A stretch of DNA of 64,000 nt from positions 1 to 64,000 of the forward strand of contig JADJIA010000004.1 in the NCBI GenBank assembly GCA_016707285.1. The letters are read 5' to 3'. The notes below the pieces were generated by a model. It made no database searches, was not told the DNA's origin, and worked only from the letters and a program-made list of their open reading frames with translations. This document shows, one piece after another, positions 51,446-60,721 of this stretch (its first letter is position 1; every line of letters begins with the position of its first letter). The stretch is from Ignavibacteriales bacterium. Its GTDB lineage: Bacteria > Bacteroidota > Ignavibacteria > Ignavibacteriales > Ignavibacteriaceae. Both the position numbers and the translations under genes were made by a program.

Positions 51446-52633
51446 ATGAAAGATATAATTTTAGAAAAACAACTTCAAGCAATCGAGATTCTTAAAGAAA
51501 AAGATGTTGATATGTGGTTGACCTTTGTGCGCGAAAGTGCCTCAATTCACGACCCCGTGCTCGATACAATTGCCGGAGTGAATGTAACCTGGCAATCGGC
51601 TTTTATCCTCACAAAACAGGGACACCGGAAAGCGATTCTTGGCACACTCGATATACAAAACCTTAAAGACATGGGAACATTTGAAGATATTACGGGATAT
51701 GTAAAATCGATTAGAGAACCATTGCTCGAGTTTGTTAAATCTGTTGATCCGCAAAAAATAGCGGTCAATTTTTCAAAAAATATGAATCTTGCCGATGGGC
51801 TAACGATGGGACTTTATCTGGTATTGCTCGACCATTTTGCAGGTACACCTTACGGTGACAGACTTGTTTCGTCGGAAGAGATCGTTTCATCTTTAAGAGG
51901 AAGAAAATCGGAAAAAGAACTTAAAATTATGAGAGAGGCTGTCAGAATCACTCTCGAGATCTTTGACGAAACGGGTAAGTTCATAACCAAAGGAAGAACC
52001 GAGAAAGAAATTGCCGCATTTATGACCTCAAGAGCCAACGACAGAGGTTATCAGGTTGCTTGGGAAGCAGACAGTTGCCCCGCAGTTTTTACGGGCCCTG
52101 ACACCGCCGGTGCACATGCAGGCCCCACCGATCGTAAGGTTGAAGGTGGTCATCTGATAAACATCGATTTTGGAATTAACTACAACGGTTACTGTTCCGA
52201 TCTTCAACGCACCTGGTACATCCTCCGCGATGGTGAAACTGATGCTCCTGATGCAGTAAAACACGGATTTGATGTTCTAAAAACTTCAATAACAAAAGCT
52301 TCTGAAACCCTGAAACCGGGTATTACCGGAGTGGAAGTGGATGCTGCAGCCCGTGGTCACATCACTTCAAACGGTTATGATGAATATCCACACGGATTGG
52401 GTCATCAGGTTGGTAGAGTAGCACATGATGCAGGTCCGGGTCTTTTCCCCGCGTGGGAAAAATATGGTAATCTGCCATTCATTCCCCTCGAAAAAAACCA
52501 GGTTTTCACCATAGAGCCCCGTCTTTATGTTAAAGACCACGGAATCGTTACAATTGAGGAAGAAGTTGTACTTACCGATACCGGAATTGATTGGCTGAGC
52601 GAACGGCAAACAGATTTATACCTGTTAAGATAA
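51446..52633 (+). CDS. M24 family metallopeptidase (Xaa-Pro aminopeptidase-like)
   Basis: 395 residues from the ATG at 51446, which has GGAGAAG 8 bases upstream; a TTG at 51431 is less likely. Creatinase N-domain (about 1-150), then the pita-bread domain with ligands Asp in 'IDFGINYNGYCSDLQRTW' (two Asp), His in 'PHGLGHQVG', and Glu in 'FTIEPRL' and 'TIEEEVVL'. It should remove N-terminal residues ahead of proline. No signal peptide, so cytosolic. Confidence 0.88.
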   Translation: MKDIILEKQLQAIEILKEKDVDMWLTFVRESASIHDPVLDTIAGVNVTWQSAFILTKQGHRKAILGTLDIQNLKDMGTFEDITGYVKSIREPLLEFVKSVDPQKIAVNFSKNMNLADGLTMGLYLVLLDHFAGTPYGDRLVSSEEIVSSLRGRKSEKELKIMREAVRITLEIFDETGKFITKGRTEKEIAAFMTSRANDRGYQVAWEADSCPAVFTGPDTAGAHAGPTDRKVEGGHLINIDFGINYNGYCSDLQRTWYILRDGETDAPDAVKHGFDVLKTSITKASETLKPGITGVEVDAAARGHITSNGYDEYPHGLGHQVGRVAHDAGPGLFPAWEKYGNLPFIPLEKNQVFTIEPRLYVKDHGIVTIEEEVVLTDTGIDWLSERQTDLYLLR

Positions 52634-52664
52634 TTTCTGTTTAAGATGGTTCCAGGTAAGGAAG

Positions 52665-52696
52665 GGACGCAGATACACCTCTGCGAATCTGCGTCC
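52665..52696. repeat. GGACGCAGAT inverted repeat (CGCAGAT family)
   Basis: GGACGCAGAT at 52665-52674 and ATCTGCGTCC at 52687-52696 form a perfect 10-bp stem. The same ATCTGCGT words occur at 53835-53852. It can act as a terminator for the peptidase gene, but no T run follows. Another AATCCGT pair is at about 52789-52811. Confidence 0.55.
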
Positions 52697-52836
52697 GCTT
52701 CTTCCCTCTAACTATTTCCATCTCCAGCTTACGGATTTTATTTTGCAGAGGGCAATCGGGACGATTACCACTCCTGACACTAACGCTAAAAATCCGTGAT
52801 AATCCGTCAACTTTTAAACATAATTGGATCGTTGTA

Positions 52837-53337
52837 TTAAATAATATCATCCGGAGAGTAAAGAGTAATGCTTCTTACTTTGGCGAAGACTTTGTCAGCC
52901 GAGACAAGGGAAGTAATCCGCAATCGCTTTGCAACTGCAATAATCAGCGAATCATTTGTCAGTAAGCCGTATTTCCTTTGAACTGCAAGTGCTTCTATCA
53001 GGTCTTGTTTCTCTACAACTTCAATATTCATCCCCAAGTTAAGAATATCTTCAAACACTGATTCATAAAGATATAACGAATTGACAAGTCCCGGTTTTTC
53101 GCTCAACTTTCTAGCGGGATTTCCACCTGTTATCTCTCCAATACTTCGTGCTTCTTCTATCATCAATACATGCATTACCTCAGCCAGAATATGGGAAGTG
53201 ATATAACAATTCAGTTCACCACCGCCGATCCTGCTTATCAATTCAACACACTGCTCCGATTTTCTTTGGATTCCATAAAGTAAGATGTTAGCATCCAGAA
53301 TAATAGATTTTGAAGGGTCAAGCGAATGCAAATTCAT
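52837..53337 (-). CDS. PIN-domain toxin (VapC-like ribonuclease)
   Basis: 166 residues. The PIN acidic residues are visible: Asp in 'IILDANILLYG' near 15, Glu in 'ILAEVMHVL' near 54, Asp in 'LTNDSLIIAVA' near 128 and Asp in 'VSADKVF' near 146. VapC toxins cleave tRNA or rRNA. The gene overlaps the antitoxin gene by 4 bases. Confidence 0.85.
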   Translation of the reverse strand: MNLHSLDPSKSIILDANILLYGIQRKSEQCVELISRIGGGELNCYITSHILAEVMHVLMIEEARSIGEITGGNPARKLSEKPGLVNSLYLYESVFEDILNLGMNIEVVEKQDLIEALAVQRKYGLLTNDSLIIAVAKRLRITSLVSADKVFAKVRSITLYSPDDII

Positions 53338-53615
53338 TGTTCGTAATAGTCCTCTTCAAGATCGGCGATGATTTGTTCAGTGGATACATTAAAAGGATTT
53401 GTTGTTAGTCTTCGTGCAGCTTCTTTCCTTTGGTCTGCTCTTGTTGTCTCAATCCGGTTGTAACTTATTACAGCCTCTTGGACTACATCACTAATCGTTT
53501 TTTTCTCACGCAGAGCTCTCTCTTTGAGCTGTTGCACAACATCTGCATCGAGAATAGTCCCAATCTTTATTCTTTTGGTACTGCTTTTGTATGTTTTTTC
53601 CATTTTGGTTTTCAC
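53334..53615 (-). CDS. Antitoxin, ribbon-helix-helix-like (VapB position)
   Basis: 93 residues from a GTG at 53615; an ATG at 53603 is equally possible. The N-terminal half ('KRIKIGTILDADVVQQLKER', 'KKTISDVVQEAVISYNR') fits a ribbon-helix-helix DNA-binding fold, and the C-terminal half is acidic ('IIADLEEDYYEQ') and would wrap the toxin. It comes first in the pair, as usual for VapBC. Two palindromes upstream are candidate autoregulatory operators. Confidence 0.75.
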   Translation of the reverse strand: MKTKMEKTYKSSTKRIKIGTILDADVVQQLKERALREKKTISDVVQEAVISYNRIETTRADQRKEAARRLTTNPFNVSTEQIIADLEEDYYEQ

Positions 53616-53681
53616 ATCTTTTGGGAAGATTCTGGTATTCTAAAAATAACATTTGCAATATAAACAATTATTAGATTGTTG

Positions 53682-53716
53682 TCAAGAAAGTTTCTTGAAA
53701 TCTTGAAGATTCAAGA
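53682..53716. promoter_or_regulatory. Tandem palindromes, candidate operators of the VapBC pair
   Basis: TCAAGAAA-G-TTTCTTGA (53682-53698) is a perfect palindrome and is followed after two bases by TCTTGAA-GA-TTCAAGA (53701-53716). Both share the TTCAAGA/TCTTGAA half-site. They lie 67-101 bases upstream of the antitoxin start, where a ribbon-helix-helix antitoxin normally binds. Confidence 0.55.
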
Positions 53717-53762
53717 AATTTGCTTTGCACATGACACCAGCCCAGGATGGCTAATAAAAAAT

Positions 53763-53854
53763 AATCCGTGGAATTCCGTGTTAAATCCGTGGAATCCGTG
53801 TTACTATCCCTCTTCATCAGCGAAAATCCGTTTAATCTGCGTGTATCTGCGTCC
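53763..53854. repeat. AATCCGTG / ATCTGCGT dispersed repeat, copy 4
   Basis: Six or so near-identical words (AATCCGTG, ATTCCGTG, AAATCCGTG, GAATCCGTG, AATCCGTTT) are followed by ATCTGCGTGTATCTGCGTCC. It fills the gap between the antitoxin promoter and the end of the MlaE gene. No coding capacity is supported. Confidence 0.65.
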
Positions 53855-53863
53855 CCAATTGCA

Positions 53864-54634
53864 TTAAAACAGCAGCATCCAAAGAACATAATCGAGGATT
53901 AAAATTGAAGCGGCGGAGAGTACAAATGAGCGGATGGTTGAATTACCCACACCTTCGGCGCCACCCGCAGTTCGCAGTCCATTGTGGACACCAATCAGGG
54001 CAGTTACGCCACCAAAAAAGACGGTCTTAATAAGTCCGGTGAAGAGATCGTAGAGGAGAAAATGTTGTTTTACCGATTGAAAGAAAACGGCAGGAGAAAC
54101 CCCAAGAAAATAATTTGAAACCACAAAAGCTCCAAAAACTGCTATAAAAGAAGCAAACAATGCCAGCAGAGGAAGCATTACTATTGATGCAAGAAATCTT
54201 GGCATTGCGAGGAACCGGATTGGACTGATTGCCATGCTCTCGAGGGCATCAATCTGTTCTGTTACCTTCATCGTTCCAAGTTCGGCTGCAATTGAAGCAC
54301 CCACTCTTCCGGCGATTACTATTCCGGTTAGAACGGGTCCCAATTCAGTAATTATTGCTCTGGAGGTAGCGGCACCGAGGAACGAAAGAGGTGCAATTCC
54401 TTTTAACTGGTATGCTGCCTGCCAGGCTGCCACCGCCCCGGTGAACACAGCTATAATCAGAACCAAAGGGAGTGACCCCACCCCGATATGTTCCATCTGG
54501 AAGAGAACCTGTCGTCTGTTTTTGATCACTTTTGATAACGACAAAATGATCTTATAAAACAAAATTGATATCTCACCAAACTCGGAAACAATATCCGTTG
54601 GCTTTTTAATTAACTTACTAAGTATTATGTTCAC
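53864..54634 (-). CDS. MlaE family ABC lipid-transport permease
   Basis: 256 residues with five or six hydrophobic segments and the family core 'ELGPVLTGIVIAGRVGASIA' (about 117-136) and 'AELGTMKVTEQIDALESM'. The start appears to be GTG at 54634. MlaE permeases work with an MlaF ATPase and an MCE-domain protein to move phospholipids between the membranes. Neither partner follows here; the downstream side is repeat sequence and the VapBC pair, so the gene is isolated or separated from its operon. Confidence 0.88.
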   Translation of the reverse strand: MNIILSKLIKKPTDIVSEFGEISILFYKIILSLSKVIKNRRQVLFQMEHIGVGSLPLVLIIAVFTGAVAAWQAAYQLKGIAPLSFLGAATSRAIITELGPVLTGIVIAGRVGASIAAELGTMKVTEQIDALESMAISPIRFLAMPRFLASIVMLPLLALFASFIAVFGAFVVSNYFLGVSPAVFFQSVKQHFLLYDLFTGLIKTVFFGGVTALIGVHNGLRTAGGAEGVGNSTIRSFVLSAASILILDYVLWMLLF

Positions 54635-54726
54635 AAAAATTTCTGTTGACTTCTAAAAGGATTGAGTGTGGCTCATTCATTTCTTTGAAAAATGTCTCAA
54701 AATTTGTAGTTTTGAAAACGGGAAAT

Positions 54727-54748
54727 AAAAAAAGAGCACTCTTTTTTT
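54727..54748. promoter_or_regulatory. Perfect palindrome between mlaE and pckG
   Basis: AAAAAAAGAG-CA-CTCTTTTTTT is a perfect inverted repeat 84 bases before the pckG start. It could be an operator or a leader hairpin. A terminator is possible only for an unseen transcript because both neighbours point away. Confidence 0.35.
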
Positions 54749-54831
54749 GAGATTTAAAAGGATACAATGTTGTTTATTGCACTCAAAAATAAGCATAAAC
54801 AATATAATAAAAAACAAATCGAGGCATTTAT

Positions 54832-56616
54832 ATGACCACAAACAAAAAGTTGTTGGCTTGGGTAGAAGAGATGGCGAATCTCTGTAAACCGGATAGTGTA
54901 TATTGGTGTGATGGAAGTGAAGAAGAATATAACCGTTTGGCAGCCGAACTCGTTGAGAATGGCACCTTCAAACGGCTGAATGATGATTTAAGACCCAACA
55001 GCTATATCTGTATGTCTGATCCCAGCGATGTCGCAAGGGTGGAAGACAGAACCTTTATTTGTTCTGAGAAGAAAGAGGATGCAGGACCAACCAACAACTG
55101 GATGGCTCCGGCTGAAATGAAGACTAAATTACACGGACTTTTTGATGGCTCAATGAAGGGGAGAACAATGTATGTCATCCCGTTCAGTATGGGTCCACTC
55201 GGTTCAAACATCGCTCATATCGGTGTGGAACTTACCGACTCTGCATATGTTGTTTGCAATATGAGGATTATGACAAGAATGGGACAAAAAGTGCTTGACC
55301 AGCTTGGTGACGGTGAATTTGTTCCTTGCCTCCACTCAGTTGGAAAACCACTTGCCGAAGGCGAAAAAGATGTTCCCTGGCCATGCAGCCCGACAAAATA
55401 TATCTGTCATTTCCCCGAAGAAAGATCTATCTGGTCATTTGGAAGCGGGTATGGTGGAAATGCTTTGCTTGGTAAAAAATGTTTTGCCCTCAGGATTGCA
55501 TCCGTTATGGCACGCGATGAAGGATGGCTTGCTGAACATATGCTGATTGTGGGAATCACAAATCCCCAAGGTGAAAAGAAATATGTTGCAGCAGCTTTTC
55601 CAAGTGCCTGTGGAAAAACAAATCTTGCAATGTTAACCCCATCAATTCCCGGATGGAAAGTTGAAACCGTTGGTGATGATATTGCCTGGATGAAATTTGG
55701 TGTTGATGGCAGGCTTTATGCAGTGAATCCTGAGTATGGATTTTTTGGTGTAGCCCCCGGAACATCTGAAAAAACAAATGCAAATGCTTTGGCATCGGCA
55801 ACCAAAAACTCAATTTTTACAAATGTGGCATTGACTCCCGAAGGTGATATCTGGTGGGAAGGAATGACGGATGAAAAACCGGCTCACCTTACCGACTGGA
55901 AAAATCGCCCCTGGACTCCTGAATCAACCGAACCATCTTCACATCCAAATTCAAGATTTACTGCTCCCGCCGGACAGTGTCCTGTAATCGATCCCAAATG
56001 GGAAGATCCCGCAGGTGTTCCTATCTCGGCAATTCTTTTTGGTGGAAGAAGAGCCAAAGTGGTTCCTCTTGTTTCTGAAGCATTTGACTGGAATCATGGC
56101 ACTTTTCTTGGTTCAACAGTCTCCTCCGAAACCACAGCCGCAGCAGTTGGTGCCGTTGGTCAAATAAGAAGAGATCCGTTTGCAATGCTTCCGTTCTGTG
56201 GTTACAATATGGGTGATTACTTTAAACACTGGATCGAAACAGGAGAAAAAGCTGATCAGACCAAACTTCCAAAGATATTTTATGTAAACTGGTTCAGAAA
56301 AGATGAAAATGGAAAGTTCATTTGGCCCGGATATGGTGAAAACATCCGTGTTCTTGAGTGGATATTCAATCGTCTTGATGGAGCAGATATCGCAGTGGAA
56401 ACCCCTAAAGGATTCCTTCCAAAACCCGGCACAATAAATACCGAAGGTTTGGACATATCACCTGAAAGAATGAATAAACTTTTTGAAGTTGATAAGGAAG
56501 AGGGGCTTGTTGAAATGGCGAGTATCCGCGAATATTATAATTCTTTTGAGGGACATGTCCCACAGGAATTGTATGATGTCCTTGATAAAGTGGAATCGAT
56601 GTATAAAAAGTCGTAA
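54832..56616 (+). CDS. pckG: Phosphoenolpyruvate carboxykinase (GTP)
   Basis: 594 residues, the usual size of the GTP-dependent enzyme. The kinase-1 loop 'FPSACGKTN' has C260 and K262; 'FSMGPLGS' is near 118; 'WFRKDENGKFIWPGYGEN' near 490 belongs to the guanine-binding side. It interconverts oxaloacetate and PEP for gluconeogenesis or anaplerosis. GAGG lies 8 bases before the ATG. A strong terminator follows, so it is probably monocistronic. Confidence 0.96.
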   Translation: MTTNKKLLAWVEEMANLCKPDSVYWCDGSEEEYNRLAAELVENGTFKRLNDDLRPNSYICMSDPSDVARVEDRTFICSEKKEDAGPTNNWMAPAEMKTKLHGLFDGSMKGRTMYVIPFSMGPLGSNIAHIGVELTDSAYVVCNMRIMTRMGQKVLDQLGDGEFVPCLHSVGKPLAEGEKDVPWPCSPTKYICHFPEERSIWSFGSGYGGNALLGKKCFALRIASVMARDEGWLAEHMLIVGITNPQGEKKYVAAAFPSACGKTNLAMLTPSIPGWKVETVGDDIAWMKFGVDGRLYAVNPEYGFFGVAPGTSEKTNANALASATKNSIFTNVALTPEGDIWWEGMTDEKPAHLTDWKNRPWTPESTEPSSHPNSRFTAPAGQCPVIDPKWEDPAGVPISAILFGGRRAKVVPLVSEAFDWNHGTFLGSTVSSETTAAAVGAVGQIRRDPFAMLPFCGYNMGDYFKHWIETGEKADQTKLPKIFYVNWFRKDENGKFIWPGYGENIRVLEWIFNRLDGADIAVETPKGFLPKPGTINTEGLDISPERMNKLFEVDKEEGLVEMASIREYYNSFEGHVPQELYDVLDKVESMYKKS

Positions 56617-56637
56617 ACTTTTTTTGATGAACATTTT

Positions 56638-56675
56638 AAGCTGCCAATGGTTTCTACTGTTGGCAGCTTTTTTTT
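56638..56675 (+). terminator. Rho-independent terminator after pckG
   Basis: AAGCTGCCAA (56638-56647) pairs perfectly with TTGGCAGCTT (56660-56669) around a 12-base loop, followed by a run of Ts to 56675. Confidence 0.93.
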
Positions 56676-56698
56676 AATGCAGTAATCCAATAATTCAG
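56676..56698. repeat. Dispersed repeat, copy C
   Basis: AATGCAGTAATCCAATAATTC is the reverse complement of the element at 4861-4881 (one mismatch). It starts directly after the pckG terminator; the other two copies also touch gene ends. Confidence 0.6.
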
Positions 56699-56781
56699 TA
56701 ATGTTTAATTTTTGCACTTAAATCAAAATAATTGTTTAAGTTTAATGCGACAAATAAGAATCTTTATTTTGAGGTTTTAAC

Positions 56782-57741
56782 ATGAGAGTAATAACTGCCT
56801 TTTTGCTTTTGGTTCTCTTCTTATCCTCTCAACCAAATACAATCGCACAAGACATCGGAGAGATCATTTTTTCGAAACAAATGATCGACCCCGGCAGCCC
56901 GGCAAATTTGGAAACAAAATTTGAAGCCGGAGACCACATCTACGCTTTCGCCTCCTTTCCCAAAACAATAGCCGACCTTTTAAAATCCAAAACCGTAAAA
57001 AAAGCTGAAGTTGAAATTTTTCTTTACGAACTTAAACCCCCGCTTTACGATTATCAACAGCCAAGTGAAATGCAACTTGAGTTCAGTTCGATGTGGGTTT
57101 CGGGGTCTCTCCTTGGGCACAATCGTCTGCCGGTGGATATTGTCCCGATACCTGATAAAACCACTGCTTATGGTGGTAAGGAGATTGAATATAAAAAATT
57201 TGGTGCCAATTATTATGGTCCAGTTTTATTTGCAAAGGCACTTGCAACTCTGGGACCCGGTGAACACAAAATAATTGTTAAAGTGAATATCCATTACGCA
57301 GTTGCAGCTGCGGGGTCTTTCACAATTTCAGGAAACGATTTTAGTGTTTATGAGGCAATGGCAGAAAATCTGAATGAGGGAGCCGGAAACATCGCCACTC
57401 AGTCGGCAGAATTTCCCAAAGCCGCACTGACTGATAAAGCACTTGAAGCCGAAATGATTAAAGTGTTAAAAGCTTCCAACACATATAAGGAGAGAATAAA
57501 GGGCGAGGTGATCAAGTTGGTAATTGTTGATCCGGACTGGACGATAAGACGCAACGAACTTACAGGTATAATTCTTGATCGTTATATCAGAGCAACGGTA
57601 GCAGTGAAAAATGCTGATGGAACCTGCACCGTATGGCAGTTAATAACCTTTCAACAGGATTATGTTTCAAATGTATTTCGCCAAACCAAATTCAGTGGAG
57701 TGGGAGATCCATATAAAATCCCTTGCGAAAATGTGAAGTAA
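56782..57741 (+). CDS. Exported protein of unknown function
   Basis: 319 residues with signal peptide 'MRVITAFLLLVLFLSSQPNT' and cleavage near 'IAQ'. The rest is beta-rich, with conserved-looking 'FEAGDHIYAFASFPKTI' and a C-terminal part 'KLVIVDPDWTIRRNELTGII' resembling a domain seen in Bacteroidetes exported proteins. I do not recognise a named family. No sorting domain. It converges with the hybrid kinase, 21 bases apart. Confidence 0.7.
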   Translation: MRVITAFLLLVLFLSSQPNTIAQDIGEIIFSKQMIDPGSPANLETKFEAGDHIYAFASFPKTIADLLKSKTVKKAEVEIFLYELKPPLYDYQQPSEMQLEFSSMWVSGSLLGHNRLPVDIVPIPDKTTAYGGKEIEYKKFGANYYGPVLFAKALATLGPGEHKIIVKVNIHYAVAAAGSFTISGNDFSVYEAMAENLNEGAGNIATQSAEFPKAALTDKALEAEMIKVLKASNTYKERIKGEVIKLVIVDPDWTIRRNELTGIILDRYIRATVAVKNADGTCTVWQLITFQQDYVSNVFRQTKFSGVGDPYKIPCENVK

Positions 57742-57762
57742 ACACAATTCACCCCGACGGGT

Positions 57763-60090
57763 TTAACTCTTTTTGTCGAGCCATTTATTTATTGTATGCA
57801 TGATCTGAACATAAGTAAATGGCTTGGCTATATAGTCATCACATCCAGAGTGGAGGAAGTATTCCTTGTCTCCCGGTAACACATAAGCGGTGAAGGCAAT
57901 TATGGGGATTGTTTGATATCCCGGTACTTTCCTTATTTCGTATAGAGTTGCCAGTCCATCCATTCCAACTCCCAAATTAATATCAAGGAATATCAATTCA
58001 TACCGGTTTTTAAGTACTTTTTCAATTGCACTTAACCCGTCGGGTGCCGAATCCAAATCACAAGTGGCAGCAAGCATCCTTTGGGTCAGGTCAACCACGA
58101 TGGATTCATCTTCGATGAGCAGGATTTTGTATTTTTTTCTTTGACCGGAACCGGTGGATTCTTTTGGGGATGTGGCAGAAATATGCTCACCATAAATTAT
58201 ATTATCATTGATGAGAGGGAAAAAGACCTTAAAAGTGCAACCGGAGCCATACTCACTTTCAAGAGTTATTCTACCTCCCATTTTCTCAGTAAATTTTTTA
58301 GCAATTGAAAGTCCTAATCCCGGTCCTTCAAACGAGCGACTGTAACCTTCACTCACTTGTCTGAAATCCTCAAAAACAGTATCAATTTTTTCAGGCGGAA
58401 TCCCAATTCCGGTATCTTTAACTGAAATTTCCACTTCAAATTGTGGGACATTATCAATAGAAGGGAGTGAGATTTTATTCAGTTCAACGATAATTTGTCC
58501 TTCGTATGTATATTTGATGGCATTGTCAAGCAAATTGTCAATAATCTGCAAAAACAAGCTTTTATCGAGAGACACAATCAATTTTTCATCTGAGAAAACT
58601 GTTAGCAGTTCAATTTTTTTTACCCCGGCAACCACATCAAACATTCTGCACTGAAAATCAACTACCTCTTTAAGATCAAAAAGATCAAAGTTTATCGGAA
58701 GTTTTCCCCCCTCTAATCTCGATATTTCAAGAATAGCTTTTAATGTCTCAAATAATCTTCTACCAGATTTTTCCATGTTTGAGAGCATCTGAATATGATC
58801 AGGGTCGGTGAGGTCTTCCTTTAATATTTCGGAAAACCCGAGGATGCTTATGAGTGGGGTTCTAAATTCATGACTCATATTATTCAGGAAAGAGGTTTTA
58901 ATTCTATTAGCCTCTTCGGCTTTTTCCTTTGCAACTGTAAGGTCGTAAATCATCTTTTTTATATCAGTTATATCTTCCTTCACAGCAACAAAATGTCTGA
59001 TTTCCCCGCTTTGATTTTGGACAGGAGAAACAATCATCCTTTCCCAATAGAGTGAACCATCTTTCTTCTTGTTTAGAAGTTCTCCTCTCCAAATTTCTCC
59101 CGATTTTATGGTATCCCACAGATTTTTATAAAACTCTTTTGGTTGATGACCGGAATTTAGAAATTTTGGATTCTTTCCGATAACCTCAAGGGTCGAATAT
59201 CCTGATGTTTCAGTGAATCGGGGGTTTGCATACTCAATTGCCCCCGCAATATCTGTAATAAAGACACTCACAGGGCTTTGTTCGATCACCTTCCCAAGAA
59301 GTTTGATTCTGTCTAAAGCTAATTTTTTATCGGTTACATCATGAATTATCGAATGAAGTCTTAGATTACCACCCTGAAAAATTCTTGTGCTAAAAATCTC
59401 GACATCTCTGATAATACCGTTTTTTAGTCGGTGTTTATATTCAAAAAGGATTTGTTCTGCTTTTTCTGCCCTCTCGATGTCTTCACGAACAGCTTGCCCC
59501 ATTGTGTTAATGTCGTAAATCTTCAGAGTCAACATCTCTGTTTTTGTGTATCCATAATATTTTAATGCTGCTTTATTAGCGTCAACAATATAAGCGGATT
59601 TTGGATCAATAATTAGCATTATGTTGAAGTTGTTTTCAAACAGTTCCCTGAAATTGGATTCACTGACCTCAAGTGCCTCGCGGTATTTGAGCTCCTCTGT
59701 AACATCATTTATCATCACATGACGGGCATTCCTCCCCTCATATTCCACCATGTGTGAAACGATTGAAACCCGGATCGTCTCTCCGTTTTTTTTAATGTGA
59801 CGCCATACACCTGCCCTGTTATATTTCTGACGGGTTGAGTCGATATGTTCATTGAGAGCCGGAACATCTTCTTTTGGGCGGATATCTGCGAGCGTCATCG
59901 AAAGGAACTCCTCTTTGGAGTAGCCATAATCGTTTATCGCTGCATTATTTACTTCAAGGAACCTTAAAGTTTCTTGATCGAATATCCACATTGGTTGTGG
60001 ATTATCCTGAAACATTCGTCGATATTTTTCTTCGTTCTGCTCCAAATTTGGAACTCCCCGGCTTTTTGGAGAAATGTTGTCATCTTTCAT
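57763..60090 (-). CDS. PAS hybrid sensor histidine kinase with C-terminal receiver
   Basis: 775 residues, no membrane helices. Three PAS domains (about 20-135, 145-255, 265-378), then HisKA with phosphoacceptor H407 in 'NNMSHEFRTPL', an HATPase with N box 'DNLLDNAIKYT' (518-528), G1 'DTGIGIPP' and G2 'GPGLGLSIAKKF', and a receiver with phosphoacceptor D703 in 'FLDINLG'. A cytosolic sensor whose signal is unknown. The receiver resembles the lone receiver at 10.8-11.2 kb. No output gene is adjacent. Confidence 0.93.
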   Translation of the reverse strand: MKDDNISPKSRGVPNLEQNEEKYRRMFQDNPQPMWIFDQETLRFLEVNNAAINDYGYSKEEFLSMTLADIRPKEDVPALNEHIDSTRQKYNRAGVWRHIKKNGETIRVSIVSHMVEYEGRNARHVMINDVTEELKYREALEVSESNFRELFENNFNIMLIIDPKSAYIVDANKAALKYYGYTKTEMLTLKIYDINTMGQAVREDIERAEKAEQILFEYKHRLKNGIIRDVEIFSTRIFQGGNLRLHSIIHDVTDKKLALDRIKLLGKVIEQSPVSVFITDIAGAIEYANPRFTETSGYSTLEVIGKNPKFLNSGHQPKEFYKNLWDTIKSGEIWRGELLNKKKDGSLYWERMIVSPVQNQSGEIRHFVAVKEDITDIKKMIYDLTVAKEKAEEANRIKTSFLNNMSHEFRTPLISILGFSEILKEDLTDPDHIQMLSNMEKSGRRLFETLKAILEISRLEGGKLPINFDLFDLKEVVDFQCRMFDVVAGVKKIELLTVFSDEKLIVSLDKSLFLQIIDNLLDNAIKYTYEGQIIVELNKISLPSIDNVPQFEVEISVKDTGIGIPPEKIDTVFEDFRQVSEGYSRSFEGPGLGLSIAKKFTEKMGGRITLESEYGSGCTFKVFFPLINDNIIYGEHISATSPKESTGSGQRKKYKILLIEDESIVVDLTQRMLAATCDLDSAPDGLSAIEKVLKNRYELIFLDINLGVGMDGLATLYEIRKVPGYQTIPIIAFTAYVLPGDKEYFLHSGCDDYIAKPFTYVQIMHTINKWLDKKS

Positions 60091-60226
60091 AACTTGAGGC
60101 TTTCGCTTAAAAACATTAATAAATCGAACTAATTAAACTCTTTTCTTATTCAGTTTAGAGAGTTCATACATCGAGTGTATTCCCGTATTTACCAAGTTGT
60201 AATTCAGTCAGAACTTAAGAGAAATG

Positions 60227-60700
60227 TTAATTTAAAATCCAGACAGCTCCATTAAGTGCCGAGGCAAAGCTCACCCACAAAAGATATGGGATCTGAAGCA
60301 GAGCTGCCTTTTTGTTTATCGGGTAAAATGAAGTGATCATCCAAATAACAGATACCCAAATTAATAGTATCTCAAAAAATGCCACCCCAACAAGCCTGAA
60401 TTCAAAAAACAGGAAACTCCAGACAAAGTTTAAAGCAAGTTGAATTGCAAATACTTTCACTGCCTTATCCCGAAGTTCATTTTTTTCTGTTTCGAGTATC
60501 AGGAATAAACCAACTCCCATCAGGATATAAAGCAGAGTCCACATTGGACCAAATATCCAGTTTGGAGGACTAAAAACCGGTTTCTCCAAATATTGATACC
60601 ATTCCTTGATATTTGGGGAGGTTACAAGTCCGGCTACACTTCCCACGAGAAGCGGGATAGCGAGGCATACGAGGACTTTAAGAAATTTATTGAGGTTCAT
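60227..60700 (-). CDS. tspO: TspO/MBR family membrane protein
   Basis: 157 residues with five hydrophobic helices and the family signature 'WYQYLEKPVFSPPNWIFGPM' and 'WTLLYILMGVG', then 'LNFVWSFLFF'. These proteins bind tetrapyrroles and cholesterol-like ligands and act in stress or porphyrin handling. It lies 21 bases after the sigma54 regulator on the same strand and may be in its transcript. Confidence 0.93.
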   Translation of the reverse strand: MNLNKFLKVLVCLAIPLLVGSVAGLVTSPNIKEWYQYLEKPVFSPPNWIFGPMWTLLYILMGVGLFLILETEKNELRDKAVKVFAIQLALNFVWSFLFFEFRLVGVAFFEILLIWVSVIWMITSFYPINKKAALLQIPYLLWVSFASALNGAVWILN

Positions 60701-60721
60701 TTTTTTCTTTTCAATTTGTGG

